64,000 nucleotides of DNA. It comes from Echinostoma caproni. Its lineage: Eukaryota > Platyhelminthes > Trematoda > Plagiorchiida > Echinostomatidae. Below are positions 34,310-46,533 of the stretch, in pieces. Where the stretch lies: NCBI GenBank assembly GCA_900618425.1, contig UZAN01040256.1, positions 20,761 to 84,760 on the forward strand, given 5' to 3'. The notes beneath the pieces are model-generated. The model was not told where the DNA came from and did no database searches. It was given only the letters and a program-made list of their open reading frames with translations. A program made the translations under genes and the position numbers. Every line of letters starts with the position of its first letter. Position 1 is the first letter of the stretch.

Positions 34310-35255
34310 TAGCTTCATTTGTCTATTTTGTTCATTGTGATAGTTGAATTTCCCCTAGGGACACGTACCGATTTCAGGGCCTTAAGCAGTAAGGCCTTCA
34401 GTCTACTGTTTGTACTCGATATAATTCATGAAGTTCCTTTATCAGACAACAGAAATGTCTGTTGAATCCTCGTCAAAATACTGACTTCCAAATGTAGATT
34501 TGATTCCATTCAGTGACACTCATTACAGCACAGTGAGTCATGTTATATTATGTTGATAACGGTCGTGTTAACTAATGATAGCACCTTCATGAGTCAGGTA
34601 GCAAAAAACACGCACTGGGAAGACATCATATTTATTCTCTGCGTATAGTTACGTAGTGAATTTGATATAGGCTGGTTCATTGCAGTATTTGTAGTACACA
34701 CATACGAACCACGAAATATGAATCACGGGCTAGAAATCACGGACGTCACATAAGCACTGGATTACACTGGTACTTGCACCTCAGGATTCCAAGTAACCGG
34801 GAAACGAAGATAAGGTCAAAAGAATGACAGTTCGTTTATTGAAGGAAATCATGGGGTTGAAATATTATGTACAGAACGATTTCATTGGTGATCCAAGACT
34901 CTGCCAATCGCGTACTAGTATTTCGGGTATGGAACATATTCTGTCTGGGTCGGACGGCTTCTGAGTGGTTGGTAAATTCGGCCTATGGCTTGCAGTTCAG
35001 AAGCTGTGACACGTACGCACGTTGCTGACGTCACCTGGGAAGCTTGATTCATCACAGTTGTCCAAAAGTGGTAACGTGTGACTCCGAGGTATGCGTCATC
35101 CCGTAGGCTAGGTTAACCATCTTGAGATATTGTAGCAAAAAGCATGCTGTATCATTATCATGTGGAACATTTATTCAGGACGGTTTAACCAATCGGGTAG
35201 AAAGAGTCTAAGTGTAAGGATAGAGTCGGGCTTTGAATAGGATAGATACGGGTCT
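34310..35255. other. Unannotated stretch
   Basis: No exon, RNA gene or transposon motif recognised. Confidence 0.35.
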
Positions 35256-35260
35256 ATAAC

Positions 35261-35396
35261 CTTTTGCTGTGCACTTCGGAAAAGTCGAGGTTCACCTTAA
35301 ATGACAAGGATTTTCCGTTTAGTGCCCCACAAGCCTTCATCTCATCGAAGAATACCTCCAGTTTTATGTTTTCAGCCCGCGCATTGAATTTCAAAT
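35261..35396 (-). CDS. Putative internal exon, unknown family
   Basis: Minus strand: acceptor TTTCTTCGATAG, 45 codons containing LKFNARAENIKLEVFFDEMK and GKSLSFKVNLDFSEVHSK, then donor AAAAG/gttata. The flanking sequence also stays open, so the exon borders are a choice. Composition is coding-like; no family is recognised and the antisense strand is also open. Confidence 0.25.
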
Positions 35397-35399
35397 CTA

Positions 35400-37740
35400 T
35401 CGAAGAAATTTTGAAATTTATGGCTAGACGTGCATGTGTGAAGACGAATTTTGAATGACGAACCTTGAACAAGCAAACGTTTTATAAGAGAAGCAATGCC
35501 CAAAACATTATGTCCAAATAGTCGCAAATTAAGTGTGGATGGGATTGACGAATGCACAGAGTATTGTGCAGCTGTGAACCGACAGCTCACATCCTGTACA
35601 GACATTCGAAAGTTCAGGTGCCTCAATTTAGTGTGAATCTTCAGCAAACTTAAATCTACTTTTGCTTTCGCGATAATGTTTGAGTGCTTAAGGTCTGTTT
35701 GTATTACATGATAATCCTTTATTCGCCACTTTCCCTTTCAGAAAATTTGCTCCATTTAATAGTGAATATATTAATAATAAGAAGGGAGTAAAATAATAAT
35801 TATGACGAATAATCTGATGAGCAAAATTTGTCATCACCAGGAGAGTGTCTGATTGTTTCAAGAGCTCTTCTGTCATTGTTCTGAAGGATAAACACTTCAC
35901 TGCGTGCGTGCTAAGTTGATTAAATTAGTAGCTGATTCCAAGCAATTGTGTTTACGTTTCTCGGTCATCCTTTTTTGGAAGACTGCTTTAATATTTTCAC
36001 TTAATTTCGTGAATCGAGCTAGTCATTAGCATTCCAACTGCCACCGTTAACCCGACAGCTGATTGAAACGTCATCCATCTCTTTTGAAACAATTATTACC
36101 GGAATATGGACTGATTTACGATCAATTTGGTAAAAATTCTACTTCCTACAACAAAATAGAGGTTGATAAAAGAAGTTTGCCTAGTTTTACCTGCAATTCT
36201 CAAACACGTAATATAATATAACACGAGCGATTTGATGTTGTATCACGTGATGGTTGTTTATATGGCGCTTTGGGGAGTCTGCGTATCCGTCCGTTCATTC
36301 ATATCAACCGGTTCCTCGAAAAAGTGTTCGTATTTAATTGATTAATTAATTGTTATTTAGTGGATACAGGAGTAGGGCCAAATTTCATGAATTTGGCTGC
36401 GGTCAATCAATGGCCACAGGACGTTCAGTCAATAAACCGATCCGTGGTCTATTATTGCATGATTTAGGTCAGTCACATTCGTTTAGAAGTATAAGGATAT
36501 TAAAACAGTTACCTAGGTCAGTCCATGCGGGAAGAAACTGACACCTAACAAATGCAGAAAACCGACAGGTTTGTTTACAGCAAACTAGCCGATTCCACCT
36601 AGTTGTTGCTTAAATCATCAATGCAAACGTCCATCTAACCGCTATATAAGTATCAATGTGAGTCCTTCTCACAAGTGCTCATCATGAAGTTGGTTGGTTT
36701 TGTTTCTGAACTCTCTCGAGAGACTACTCGAATTTAACTTGAAGCAGGACAGCAACCCTTATTCCACTCGAGAACTGATGGCACCACTTCCATAATAGTA
36801 TCGTTGCAGAAAAAACGGTACAGTAGAAGACGATTGGTTGTCTGCAAAACAAAAAGATTTGCTTTGTCCCTGCTATGCAACATACGCGTTTGTTTGCAGC
36901 GAAATTTTAATGGGGCAAAAAGAAAAACGAAAGATGGAATTTCAAAGCTTTCCAAGTTTTGAAACGAACTGAAATTTGAGTTGTTTATGCAGAATGTGAG
37001 AGGACTTCGTATGGCTTAGTGTTTCCTAATCGAGTTCAGTTCAGTACACCGGAGTATTAGTAACGTTTGGTGAGCGACAAAAGTGCGAGTTTCAGTGCTT
37101 TTGCAAGCGTGATGGTGATCTCCACGCTGATGGAAACATTTAGTATTCATTAATTAGCACTGACGATCTAGATACGGAAAGAAAACCGTCAGTTTTGCTT
37201 GATGGTCAGTCGCTTCTAGGGAACATTTTTATCACTTTTGCCTTACTTATCAAAGACGCGTTCCATCGGATCTCCTTCTTTTATTATTTGCCTCTGTTTA
37301 ACATGTGGTTACGACAGAAGATTGATTTTGAATGGATAAAGGAAACACCGGTGATTCGGTCTTTTATCTCATTTTCATTCTTTATCGTTGTTTCTATGAT
37401 AGATTTCGTTTCTGTTTTTATCGGATAAAGTTTTGGTTTTTATACTTTCTCCGAGGTGTCCATAATCACATTCCCCCTCCTGACCTCCTCCGATCAGCAA
37501 TCCCAATGCCATTCATAATCGGTTCTCGAAAACTCCGATAGCCAGACACAGGAGGTAATCCACTTAGGTGAGGGTTAATGTTTTGGAACAAATCATTGAT
37601 GCGCAATGTGATGATGATATTTCTGAACATTAGCAGCGAATTCGATTGGCCTGATATGACAACAACACATTGGTCGAAAGGAAACTTCTATGTGTGACTC
37701 CCTTGTAGGCTGTATCTCCTACGTTTGGATACTAACATTT
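35400..37740. other. Unannotated stretch
   Basis: No feature recognised beyond short hydrophobic open frames (for example 37195-37428), which look like AT-rich chance frames. Confidence 0.3.
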
Positions 37741-37750
37741 CAAGTTTCAG

Positions 37751-37917
37751 GTTTTATTTTCGTCAAATCCAATCATCATCGGGGGGAATTCAAACTCCTT
37801 AATTCGGTTGCGAATCCGTATCTAGCGTCAAACGGATTGGCAAAGCCAAGCTTCCAATTGATTGAAAAGCCTTGTGTTGTGAGATTATTTAATAATGGTG
37901 ATAGACAATTGGGCTGA
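37751..37917 (+). CDS. Putative exon, unknown family
   Basis: A strong acceptor (ATTTCAAGTTTCAG, ends 37750) opens a frame with FIFVKSNHHRGEFKLLNSVA, then NPYLASNGLAKPSFQLIEK and PCVVRLFNNGDRQLG before TGA at 37917. RLFNNGD resembles the NGD turn of doublecortin-type domains, but this is too short to claim. It could be a terminal exon, or the true exon may end at a donor such as TGTGTT/gtgaga. No nearby AATAAA. Confidence 0.3.
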
Positions 37918-38340
37918 TATCGGCTTTTATTGACTTAACCCAGCGCCCATAGGAAACATTGCTATTGATTTTCATTGGTAGTTACGGCGATCTCCATTTG
38001 AGCTGGTTAACACGTAGACACCAAACCCCTTCCAGTCCTAGGACATTCCATTTCAAATACTCGATGAACCGATAGATATGCAAAACAATGGAGCCCTGGG
38101 GTCCAAATGTTCATCATGTTATTTTGTTGATATCAACATGCGCAAGCGATAGGAATAAACAATGCTTGAACAAATCTTGAGACTCAGCTGCTGTCAAGTA
38201 TTACACCAACTTCATCAAAGCTGAAGTCAAAGGCCACTGTGTCGTACTCCTCCCAGCTTATACAATGTGACAGTAACAAGCGGATTTGACAAGTTATCAA
38301 ATTGATGTGTGGGACCAAATAAAAAACTCCGGATCGAACG

Positions 38341-38526
38341 ATGAAGTTGCACAGCGTTAGTGCGAAATTTAACTACTCATCAAGTGACGCCATCAAACTA
38401 TTTGTTCGGGATGATGCTATTCAAGTAGAGGCTGTCTCAAAAGAAGAAACAGTCGAACTTTTGCGTACCGTGAACCCCACTTACAGTGATGGTTTCTTGA
38501 ATCCCGCCGGAGGAGCTGGTAACTAA
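38341..38526 (+). CDS. Putative small ORF or terminal exon with poly(A) signal
   Basis: Frame ATG 38341 to TAA 38526, 61 codons. An alternative start is an acceptor GTTGCACAG at 38354. Contains SSDAIKLFVRDDAIQVEAVS, KEETVELLRTVNPTYSDGF and ends NPAGGAGN. An AATAAA lies at 38668-38673. Coding-like peptides also occur in the other frames just upstream (LYNVTVTSGFDKLSN, QIDVWDQIKNSGSNDEVAQ) after a good acceptor CTCCTCCCAG near 38258, so the segment may be a 3' exon carrying frameshifts. Family not recognised. Confidence 0.3.
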   Translation: MKLHSVSAKFNYSSSDAIKLFVRDDAIQVEAVSKEETVELLRTVNPTYSDGFLNPAGGAGN

Positions 38527-39345
38527 CCGGTGCGAAAGACATTTAAATGCATGTGAAATGTTTGCACATAAGATTCTGATCGACTCCACACATCCGTTAC
38601 ACGCTGATCTAACTCCCTGTTGTTCCCATCATTCAACTAGCTCCCAATACGGTTGTGTTCTCTCTTGAATAAACTTATATCGTAACTCTACAGTACCCTC
38701 ATTAGCACGTATTCTAGTTTAAAAGAACAGGTTTTCACAGACTTTGTTAACAGTTTTAAGATGCGAATCTCTTTTTTCAATATTAATTTTTATTTTTCAC
38801 CCTTTCTCGAACTTTTTTATTTTTAACCGAAATGTAGGCTTTATGCCTACAGAAGGTATTACAATACGATGCAATGCAATAGAATACAATAAAATAATCA
38901 CACACAGTGGTGTACAGTTTAAATAAATTTGATTAGTTCGTCACGTACGCTTGATTGGATGAATGTATTCACGAAACACATAAGATAAATTGCCCAAAAA
39001 GTAATATAATCATCCAATACTTCAATATTTTACCAAAATTACAATAGTGGTAACCTCACTGAAACTATCAAGGTAATGTTTCTCTTTTTCTACGGCAGAA
39101 TGAGCATGCACAATGTAAACCATAATGTGGTTCATCTATCAGGCAGTTTATAGCCAACTCAAAGATCAAATATATCACATTATATACCTGGCGATCGACG
39201 AAATACGAACAATTCACATTGTTTAAATGAGGAAATCTAGTGATTCCGGCGCAATTTGGTCACGGTAGTCTCTTTGTATATCATATTATGCGATCACATG
39301 ACATCCAACGTTGTCTTGCTTACTAAATTTGCGAAGGTTCTAGTG

Positions 39346-39414
39346 TTAGGCGTGGTCGCATGGCTTCATGCGTAGACCGCTGCGCTGTGACATGGGTAGG
39401 GCTTGAGTCCCGCC
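39346..39414 (+). repeat. tRNA-derived SINE head, second type
   Basis: A tRNA-like block: GGCGTGGTCGCATGGCTTCA (box-A region), GCGTAGACCGCTGCGCTGTG (anticodon-arm-like), GGGCTTGAGTCCCGCC (box B and end). It is better preserved than the 5190-5250 copy. The D-arm is irregular and no second tRNA gene is nearby, so a SINE is more likely than a tRNA gene. Confidence 0.5.
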
Positions 39415-39667
39415 AAAGCTCATGAACTTTGACAATTAGGTTACACCAAAAAAACTATCTGGCATTACTTCTAATAAATTCATAGAAGAAAGCATTGCTT
39501 CGACTGTGACGAGTACAATTTTTAGTGAGGCAAGGAGAAACAGTAGAACACTGACAGTTGAAGAATGCACGAATACACGAAGAATACACGATATTGTCTA
39601 AACAGTCCCACAGAGCACATTTTCAAATAGAACAAGGAGTGGCGAACAAGCTCGTTTTCAGTGATTC

Positions 39668-39716
39668 GTAGCCATGCCAATACGTCGCAATAAATATTAC
39701 GCTGTTTATATATAAA
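39668..39716 (+). repeat. Inverted-repeat arm of the PLE (left)
   Basis: About 49 bp (GTAGCCATGCCAATACGTCG to CGCTGTTTATATATAA) pairs in inverted orientation with 40732-40780 with only a few mismatches. It is the natural 3' tail of the element. Confidence 0.8.
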
Positions 39717-40057
39717 TCAGTATTCAATCATAAAAACGCAAACAAATGTTTCGGGAAAGGGAAAATAACCTTATGGGTTATCCGGGGCTAAGTTCATCTT
39801 GNCGCATAATTGTTAAGTCATCCGATCGTTGGGACCACTCGGAATATGGGGTGTGTAGGGGGTGGGCCAGGGGAGCTTAAGCGCCTGCAAAAATTGTTTT
39901 TGGGCACACAAAGAGGGGTGTTGCAGCCGAATTCCTACCGCTTCCGCTGTGGCTAGCATACGACTATGAACCTGCCTTGATAATCGACCACGAACCCGAT
40001 ACAGGGGACAGAATGCCTCGGTCACATTCACAGTGTGATTTGTTTTAACTAGGTGTG

Positions 40058-40474
40058 NNNNNNNNNNNNNNNNNNNNNNNNNNNNNNNNNNNNNNNNNNN
40101 NNNNNNNNNNNNNNNNNNNNNNNNNNNNNNNNNNNNNNNNNNNNNNNNNNNNNNNNNNNNNNNNNNNNNNNNNNNNNNNNNNNNNNNNNNNNNNNNNNNN
40201 NNNNNNNNNNNNNNNNNNNNNNNNNNNNNNNNNNNNNNNNNNNNNNNNNNNNNNNNNNNNNNNNNNNNNNNNNNNNNNNNNNNNNNNNNNNNNNNNNNNN
40301 NNNNNNNNNNNNNNNNNNNNNNNNNNNNNNNNNNNNNNNNNNNNNNNNNNNNNNNNNNNNNNNNNNNNNNNNNNNNNNNNNNNNNNNNNNNNNNNNNNNN
40401 NNNNNNNNNNNNNNNNNNNNNNNNNNNNNNNNNNNNNNNNNNNNNNNNNNNNNNNNNNNNNNNNNNNNNNNNNN
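40058..40474. other. Assembly gap (417 N)
   Basis: Run of N inside the PLE coding region. The protein motifs on either side (GTIESLTS and HLVKTNH) should be only a few residues apart in this family. Confidence 0.99.
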
Positions 40475-40731
40475 CACTAGTGAGTGACTCAATCGTTCCT
40501 GTGTTTAGCCATGCGGGGTGGTGGTCACGGATTCGTTCGGACAAACGCCTGACCGTGCGACCTATGTACGTGGTTCCACAGGAACACGTAAATGGGTACA
40601 CACAAAATCAGACGACAGAATCCGGCATTTTGTCCTTTAGTCGTAAAGCAACAATTAGCTGGGAAGTGAACAAAACATTGAGCTTTGCTGCATGGCAGCT
40701 ATTACTAACAGCATTTGATAGTCTCCTTTGA

Positions 40732-40780
40732 GTTATATATAAACAGCGTAATATTTATTGTGATGTATTGGCATGACTAC
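40732..40780 (-). repeat. Inverted-repeat arm of the PLE (right)
   Basis: Inverted copy of the PLE tail (TATATATAAACAGCGTAATA to GGCATGACTAC) joined directly to the truncated 5' end of the coding region. Confidence 0.8.
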
Positions 40781-41140
40781 GAATACACGATATCACAAAC
40801 ATAGCCGATTTTTACTGAATGTGGTGGTCAGACCGCAAAATCATCGTCAAATTTGCACAGAATTTGTAGACTATGCATTCTGTAATCTCCATATTGATTT
40901 TTCGTTTGAACTCTAACACTGATTTATTTCAGTTAGGAAGATGTTCGCACCGGAAAATTTGACGTGTGTATTGTGCAATATAATAAGCGCAAGACTTTTT
41001 ATTATGTCTGTACTTGGGTTTGAATATACCTCCGTACAAATGGTTAAATCCGTTACAATTGAATAATTATTACTGTTACTCTTATGGATTATTGTCCATA
41101 CTTTACGTAGAATGCACTGCCTTGAACGGTAATCAGAAAA

Positions 41141-41270
41141 TCACCACCCCTACCACTACCACCACCACCAGTACGAGTACCACAGCCACTCCTACTACCA
41201 CACACTCACCCAGACCCCCACACCAACCAACACCAACACCAGCATCGGCAACACCGACCAGCTTGAACAC
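41141..41270. repeat. Imperfect CCA/ACC-rich low-complexity tract
   Basis: About 130 bp dominated by ACC, CCA and CAC triplets, with no G over long stretches on the plus strand. Read on the minus strand it is an open Val/Gly-rich frame that continues the exon candidate at 41210-41431. Confidence 0.8.
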
Positions 41271-41431
41271 GGGGTAGTTGTTCAGCGAGATGAAAATAAT
41301 TCTCCCGTCGTCCATCGAATTCAACCGGAGATCATAATCCATATATCTGTGCCTCACGTGTTTGAGTGAGTGGGCAAGAATCGCTCTGCGCACACGTTTG
41401 GTTTCATTCGTGTCACTTCTAATTTGCTCTT
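41210..41431 (-). CDS. Putative exon running into low-complexity tract, unknown family
   Basis: Minus-strand frame with EQIRSDTNETKRVRRAILAH, SLKHVRHRYMDYDLRLNSMD and DGRIIFISLNNYPVFKLVGV, then an AGVGVGWCGGL run reaching a good donor (TCTGG/gtgagt, GT at 41209-41208). The first 60 codons have coding-like composition and end in the CCA-rich repeat. A second minus-strand frame at 41827-41579 (KYHLQVIVPPQRRSTLYSLS) could be a neighbouring exon. No family is recognised. Confidence 0.3.
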
Positions 41432-41899
41432 TATGAAACACACCAAGCACGGAATGACAAGAACTGAAACCAGTTTAGATCAGGTGTGAGGCACAATCAT
41501 TGCAGTTCATTGCATAGATGCAACTCCGTTTGGGCGAAGTCGGGTATGTATATAAGATGTCAATCCAATCTGTTTTGACTACTGTCGTTTTGTCTCATCT
41601 TTGAGGTTTGCCCCGGAATCAGAGACTTTTTCGCTTGTGGGAGAACATTTGCCGGGCATGTTGCTCAACGAATAAAGTGTTGAACGGCGCTGTGGTGGTA
41701 CTATTACTTGGAGATGATATTTCCCCATATAATGTTGTCTTTGTCTGCCAGTTAAGTAAAACGATTGCTCCTTTTTATACACAGGACCCAGGCCGCTTAG
41801 CTTGTGTGAACTTAGAGAAAAGCACAATGTTGTGTACGGGCATGTGTTTGTTGTTTTGTATTGATATTAACATTAGTAAAAGTATATCAATAATTATAG

Positions 41900-44800
41900 G
41901 TGACGTTTGGCGAGGGAAACCGGGGAGAAGGGAGAATATTTAGAATTTTATCACATTTGTGTCGTAATTAGTAGCAACTTTGGATGTTACCTTTATTGTC
42001 TTCTGTGTGTGTTTCATGTTACAGCCCACACGAGTACAATGGTTGCTTTCAAAGCAGTTTTATGTGCTCATGATCTTCACTAGAAAACTGTTTTGAGCTA
42101 GCCTAGTGACGCCTTAAAGCCTCGGAGAGGGTTAACTGTTCAACGAATTGCTTACAATGATCAATTGTTCTGTTTGAACTCCCTGCCTTTTTTTGTTTCA
42201 ATCAGTTTGATGTTAACCAAAACAAAACAGTGAAAGTGATTCTTGTCGAAAATGAGACAGGAACAATGTTTAGTGACATAATTTATCGACCGAACTACTT
42301 TTTGTCCTATACGTTCAAACTCAAGTTAGATCCGGTATTGCGAACCAGTGCAGTGTGGGTCAAAAAATGAAATTCCCTCTGGGTTTATCACCAAAGCTAT
42401 GGTGCTCAAATAGGAAAAACTTTTCTGTTACACTTAGGAACCATGCAGTTGAATTATGCATAGGGTAGGGGAAGCAGTCACATCAAAGAATATGATTACT
42501 TCACCGGATTGTATTCCCATTGGCAATAGACTCCGGGTTTTTTAATGTGATTATCAATAACACTATGTACAGTTGTAACTGAACAATTGAAAGAGTTGAG
42601 TTCGCAGTTTGAATAATTAAATTTCCTATTGCTAAAATGGAGGAATCTATACATTTCAGACTGAACACTCACAGGCAATCATCAAGCTATGTGTAGATAG
42701 GAGACGTTACAGTTGTTCTAAAACAATTCACGAAATACAGCGAAACTGGTCACGCATGGCACTTCACATTTCAGAATGTATGCGGCATTCGCTCAGGCTA
42801 TCACGCAGTACTTTCTATGTTTATGGGTCAGAGGGGCAGTTCCAAACGGGGCGTGTTTACTCGTCATCTAATATTGTTTTTCCGAGAATGTGGGTGCGGA
42901 ACCGGGTTGAACCAGTTGGATACACTGATCAGTCACTGCATTAAATATTGTTTTGTTTCTTGGCCCGTCACCGAATACGTCATATGATTTAGTCGCGGCT
43001 ATCTGAAGGTTACAAAAAGGTTGTTTTGTTCTCATAGTTCGGGGTTGCTGGTGATCGTCTCTGCGATAGATCACATGATTATTCACAATAATGTCGATCA
43101 TTTTGATTGTTTGCTGCAAGTGAAATGCCCGGAGTTATGATAGTAGATTGTTTTACTGATATATCCACCAATCATTTAACGTACAGCACACTAAAAAACA
43201 ACCTAATCGTTGAAATCCAATGAGTTCTTTTTCACTTCATTGTTTTCTGCAAAGTTCAGTGGTTGAAAAGTTTTGTTTCAGACTATAAACGGTGGGCATT
43301 TTAAAGCCTTCATTCTCAAAGATAGAGTTTGACAAAGTACTAAATATGTTATTATACTTAATTCATGTAGTATGCAAATGCCACTGTGGATCGGTCAGTC
43401 TAGGTGCACCGTTCTCTCTGGGGAACAGATGCGATAAGTACCTTTAAGGATGATGATGATGCGTGTCCTGGACAGCTTTACAAATCTTTTACTACTGTGT
43501 TTTCTTGTTCTTTATCATTTCAGAGGTAATTTTGTTGGAGCCAAACCATATGAGAGTGCGTGAATCAGGCGCTCCCAGATTGCTCGCGTAATTGGATTTG
43601 AATAAACAAAATAAGCTTTTGTTCCCCACAGTACCTTTTGTGATTCTGTCGTTATCTTTGATGTGACTGAAGTTTATTTACGCTTCATTTGAAAGGGAGT
43701 ATTGTGGACGGGTGTTTTGCATACCGTAATGCGTCCTTTTTCTTGATTACAATGCACTCTTGTCATGACGTCGGCAATCGTACTGCTCGCATTTCAGTGC
43801 ACATTGCACATGGCACAGAAACCCAATGTTCAAAGAAGTCTGTAAAACTGGTTCGTTCCAAACCATGGTACGCGTTAACTACGGTACTGAAGATTTGTGT
43901 TTGCCCTTGCAGTCTCGCATGTTCCACAGTCAGAATGTGATTCTTCCGACTTTGTACGGGACTGGTAACCGAACTGATAGAGTGAACATGAGAAAATGCA
44001 TAGGTCTGCGAGATTCTGATATGGCAGAAGAATTATCATGTACCTCCTCTGGGTCGGTTGGATGCTGCTGTCGCATTACTAATACCAATATCAATACCTG
44101 AATGTATAAACAATACAGGTTCAATGCAGCATTCGACTTTAGTTAATTAGTGGAGGTATCGTACACATGCAGTTATTGATACATTCCACAAAGTGAAAGC
44201 AGTTACAACCATGTAGATTATGACCACCCAGTCAGCGGTTATTCGCTGTACAAAATACAACAATCCATTTAAAACGTTAGTTCCTTCTAAGAATAACTGG
44301 ACAGGTTTAAAAATGCACACGGTTGTCTATCCAGTAAGACAGATAAATAGCTATATATATAGACAGATGGATGAACACATATATTTGTTTATCTTATCTG
44401 AGGTGCTCAACGCGCGCATAGTTGGGGGAGGGGGAAGCATAAACACGAGCATTATTCAAACCAAAACATCACTTCCGATCCGGGGTGCGTACGCGGTGAG
44501 AATAGCAGGCGAATCACACAAAAAATGAACAACAATAAGAAAGAAAACCAAACAGCAAGAAGCGAGAGCAGTGTACAATGCAGAGGGAACGGAAACAAGT
44601 GTGACGGGCCTTCAGAGAGAGTTCAAGCCCGGGTGTTTTCCATGTTACACCAAAACAAGAGCACCTTATTACCAGTCACCGCTTTCAGCGAATCGATCAC
44701 TATTAGGTAAAGCATAAATACACACCAAACAAGACAAGCTATTTTAAAACATCGGGAAATGGAACTGATGTATAAATATATATGTCTAGAAACAATTTTC

Positions 44801-46340
44801 CAACTACCCACTTTATTAAAGCCTGGGGAAAGTAGTGATCCATGTTGTGCATTGATCGGATAATGTTTTGAAATCGCACATGTGCCTGAGAGGTCAAGCA
44901 GAAGGTAATTAGTGCTCTTTATATTTAGTTCATTTTGGCGATGCTCATCTCAGCGGTAGTGGTTTACGATCACTGACCACCAGGAGTTGTTGTACGAGCT
45001 GTGGAAAACAAATGCGTGCATTGCATTGTATTGTGGGATGACTTGTTGAAGCAACCATGTCTACTCATTGGCATAGTGATCAGCATGATCCCTTGAGAGT
45101 GATCAAACCTGTTAGAATTCTATCTTTAAAGGAAACAGAGGAATCAGAATTAGTCAACTCAATGACTAGAGTGGAATTAAACTTACGAGAAGAGGAGTGA
45201 TCAGTGCCCGGCACAGTTTTTCACATGACATAAGAGTAACACAAGAACCCTGATCAGTGCAAAGTGACTGTTAGACACTATCGGGATCTGTTAGAAAATA
45301 TCTAACCATCGTGTTGCGCGATGCACTGGGCAGCGCACTCCCAATTATCCTGTGCGACGACCGCTGCAGTACGGAATTATGTTTTTTTGTGTATGCAATT
45401 GAGTTTGATGGACGAGTACTGCCAAGTTATGCTGCCACAATTGGGGTTCTGGTCGAAAGCCTTTAGTTTTAAGAAGAACCTGACCTAAGGCAGCGGATGA
45501 AGCGAAACAGAAGCCAATTTATTTAGATCGATCACTCCTATACCATTTCACCGACCAAGGCGCTAACTATAGTCGAATCCCTAACCTGGAGGATCAGGAA
45601 GCTGGACTTCATTTGACCTCTACCTATGACATTCTAGCCGTGCTTAGATCTGCCGCTTGACAAAATCTTGTTGTGTCAGAGAGGTGCACAAGCCATCATC
45701 AAATTGCAGTCTCGTCGTGATGGTGACAATCTAACCATCGTGTTATTGAGGTCCATTTAACAAGTGAAATACTGAGCGAAACAAATGCGCTTTGTGATCT
45801 TAAATTGTTTTGGGGCGAATCAGAAGCCACGTCTGTGTCATTGCATTCAACGAATTAATTTTCTAAACAAGGCTACAAGTAGTAATGTGCTGTCGAAAAC
45901 AATGAATTAGAACATGATTAAAACGACAATGCAGTAGATTCAACGTGCCTGAGGACTTCTGTTTTCCTCGAAATGCTTCCATATGAAAGCAACGGATGAG
46001 CTAATTCTTACATAACTTCATTGTGCCGTCCCAGTAACCCTGAACCCCAAGCCACTAATTACTAGCTGTTTCAGAGTCATTGTTTTGTGTGGGAAGAAAC
46101 CTAAACAGTGAATTTGAGAAAGAAATTGAATATGAATGTGGTTCATTTTACGGAGAGTTATTCCATCCATGACCATACAAACGTTTTCATTGATATGTAA
46201 CACCTAAGGAAAGCGTTTTGTGAGAGAAACAGTGAAATGCTAATCGATTCATTGAACCGATATCTTAACATGTTTGCTGATGAGGTGTAAACTTCAATGA
46301 TTTTTTCGAAACCATACACTCAAGTACGTTGACATTGATA
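41900..46340. other. Unannotated stretch
   Basis: Several 60-100 codon open frames (for example 42756-42944 and 43826-44101, plus strand) have partly coding-like composition, but none has a convincing splice site pair or family. A GAT trinucleotide run lies near 43448-43460. No transposon motif recognised. Confidence 0.3.
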
Positions 46341-46356
46341 CGATGAATCTGTGCAG

Positions 46357-46533
46357 AGGCATCTGGTGGAAGCCAGGGGGGATTTTATTGATGAGACCTC
46401 CGGCTTGGCTTATAATCAAGGTCAATCACTTCTCTTTGCTATGGAGAAGTACAAGTGCAAACGGGATGAGGATGGAGTGGTTCATCTCTCTTTCTGGCCC
46501 TCTTGCGACGAAAAGCTCGATCATCCGAACTGA
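46357..46533 (+). CDS. Putative terminal exon, unknown family
   Basis: After the acceptor AATCTGTGCAG (ends 46356) the frame runs in phase 0: RHLVEARGDFIDETSGLAYN, QGQSLLFAMEKYKCKRDEDG, VVHLSFWPSCDEKLDHPN, then TGA at 46531-46533. AATAAA follows at 46572-46577. The acidic, Trp/Cys-containing composition, the good acceptor and the close poly(A) signal make this the best orphan 3' exon of the window. I do not recognise the family and could not pair it with an upstream exon. A CR1 fragment starts about 120 bp downstream. Confidence 0.5.
   Translation, partial: RHLVEARGDFIDETSGLAYNQGQSLLFAMEKYKCKRDEDGVVHLSFWPSCDEKLDHPN

Larger units (their letters stand above)
39582..40793 (-). mobile_element. 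5'-truncated Penelope-like element with inverted tail
   Basis: Minus-strand PLE fragment. At its 5' side it encodes HAAKLNVLFTSQLIVALRLK, a stop, then CVYPFTCSCGTTYIGRTVRR and ERIRDHHPAWL, the GIY-YIG endonuclease of PLEs with its Tyr and Arg residues kept. After the N gap follow HLVKTNHTVNVTEAF, TAEAVGIRLQHPSLCAQKQF and LKLPWPTP. The 3' untranslated tail runs to about 39600. The left tail 39668-39716 recurs inverted at 40732-40780, next to the 5' truncation, a known PLE insertion form. GAATACACGATAT at 39582-39594 and 40781-40793 flanks the whole insertion as a possible target duplication. One in-frame stop and the lack of RT make it non-autonomous. Confidence 0.85.

Noticed and set aside
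40053..40487. Open frames of mostly X residues
   Set aside because: Products of the N gap, not sequence.
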